NCBI GenBank assembly: GCA_021604825.1
Contig: BQJS01000046.1
Coordinates: forward strand, 1 to 25,493
Direction of reading: 5' to 3'
Length of the DNA stretch: 25,493 bases
Source of the DNA: Phycisphaerae bacterium
GTDB lineage: Bacteria > Planctomycetota > Phycisphaerae > UBA1845
Part shown: positions 24,865 to 25,493 of the stretch, one piece after another
How the letters are laid out: each line of letters starts with the position of its first letter
Position numbering within the stretch: position 1 is the first letter of the stretch
Translations under genes and position numbers: made by a program
Notes under the pieces: model-generated
The model's database searches: none
Told to the model about the DNA's origin: nothing
What the model saw: the letters and a program-made list of their open reading frames with translations, nothing else

Positions 24865-25493
24865 ATGGCCGACATTGCATGCGTCAACAAAACGTTCATG
24901 CCGCTTTCGGAAGCGGTCGTCCCCATTGAAGATCGGGGCTACCAGTTTGCCGACGGCGTGTACGAAGTCATCGTCGCCCACGCCGGCGTGCCGTTTCTGC
25001 TGGATGAGCATCTCGCCCGGTTGCAACGAAGCGCCGACGGGATCGGATTGAAACTGGACTGTTCGACGCTGGGGTTGGAGGAACTCATCCGAAGCGGGAT
25101 CGAGCAATGCGGGTATGGCGACGTGATGGTGTACCTGCAAATCACCCGCGGCGTGGCGTCGCGCGAACATGCGTATGCCGGCGACATGACGCCCAACCTC
25201 GTGATGACGTTCAAGCGCAAACCGATCATCGACCCGCAATTGCGGTCGGAAGGCATCGATCTGGAAACCGTCGCCGACACCCGCTGGGCCCATTGCAGCA
25301 TCAAGTCGATCGCCCTGCTCGCGAACATTATGATCAAGAATGCGGCAAAGCAGCGCGGATTTTTCGACGCGATCATCGTCACGCCCGATGATGAGGTGCT
25401 GGAAACGAGCTGTGCCAATGTCTTCATCGTGCGCGACGGAAAGCTGATCACCCCGCCGGCTGACACGCGCATTTTACACGGTATCACCCGCGG
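24865..25493 (+). CDS. D-amino-acid aminotransferase-like class IV aminotransferase, 3' end outside window
   Basis: The enzyme exchanges amino groups between D-amino acids and 2-oxo acids (for example D-alanine and D-glutamate). From ATG 24865 the frame stays open for 209 codons to the window end, about three quarters of the usual 280. The N-terminal EDRGYQFADGVYEVI block and the PLP lysine Lys147 in CSIKSIALLANIM match D-alanine aminotransferase more closely than branched-chain aminotransferases. Glu180 in the class IV signature (EVLETSCANVFIV ... LITPP) is also present. The frame is in the plus direction, divergent from alr, so both D-alanine-handling enzymes lie back to back. A start at GTG 24836 belongs to a different frame and was not used. 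Confidence 0.9.
   Translation, partial: MADIACVNKTFMPLSEAVVPIEDRGYQFADGVYEVIVAHAGVPFLLDEHLARLQRSADGIGLKLDCSTLGLEELIRSGIEQCGYGDVMVYLQITRGVASREHAYAGDMTPNLVMTFKRKPIIDPQLRSEGIDLETVADTRWAHCSIKSIALLANIMIKNAAKQRGFFDAIIVTPDDEVLETSCANVFIVRDGKLITPPADTRILHGITR

Overview
The window looks like a chromosomal segment of a bacterium with moderately high GC, most likely a planctomycete (perhaps Phycisphaerae-like). This is an inference. It rests on a GspD-like secretin with a very long glycine tract, a YdjY-domain secreted protein, a possible formylglycine-enzyme-type gene remnant, and fused tetrapyrrole enzymes. No rRNA, tRNA, CRISPR array, insertion sequence or complete prophage was seen.

Left third (1-8700, minus strand): one tightly coupled cluster for sulfate assimilation and siroheme/heme synthesis. 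Transcription runs right to left: cysH (APS reductase), a siroheme sulfite reductase, hemA, a SirB/CbiX-HemC fusion, a CobA-HemD fusion, hemB and, after a gap holding a striking inverted repeat, hemL (cut by the window edge). From the sulfite reductase to hemB the genes overlap by 1 to 4 bases. The cluster makes 5-aminolevulinate, porphobilinogen, uroporphyrinogen III and precorrin-2, and has a chelatase for siroheme, the cofactor of its own sulfite reductase. Only precorrin-2 dehydrogenase is missing. The HemC domain lacks the normally invariant cysteine that holds the dipyrromethane cofactor, and HemA is unusually short. The set may therefore be a specialised siroheme paralogue set.

Middle (8700-13700, minus strand): about 1.3 kb with no intact gene, holding a possible decayed gene end with its terminator and a tiny hydrophobic ORF. 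Then come purE, an unknown secreted protein and a UDP-sugar dehydrogenase of the WbpA type.

Right-middle (13700-21430, plus strand): a DegT/DnrJ sugar aminotransferase divergent from the dehydrogenase, a TPR-secretin, a YdjY-domain protein, arabinose-5-phosphate isomerase (Kdo pathway) and a family 2 glycosyltransferase. This reads as an envelope and polysaccharide region.

21430-23320: a visibly more AT-rich insert with a small membrane protein and an AlbA_2 (Schlafen-AlbA type) protein of unknown role, which looks like accessory DNA. Right end: divergent alr (alanine racemase) and a D-alanine aminotransferase-like gene, two enzymes that supply D-amino acids for peptidoglycan.
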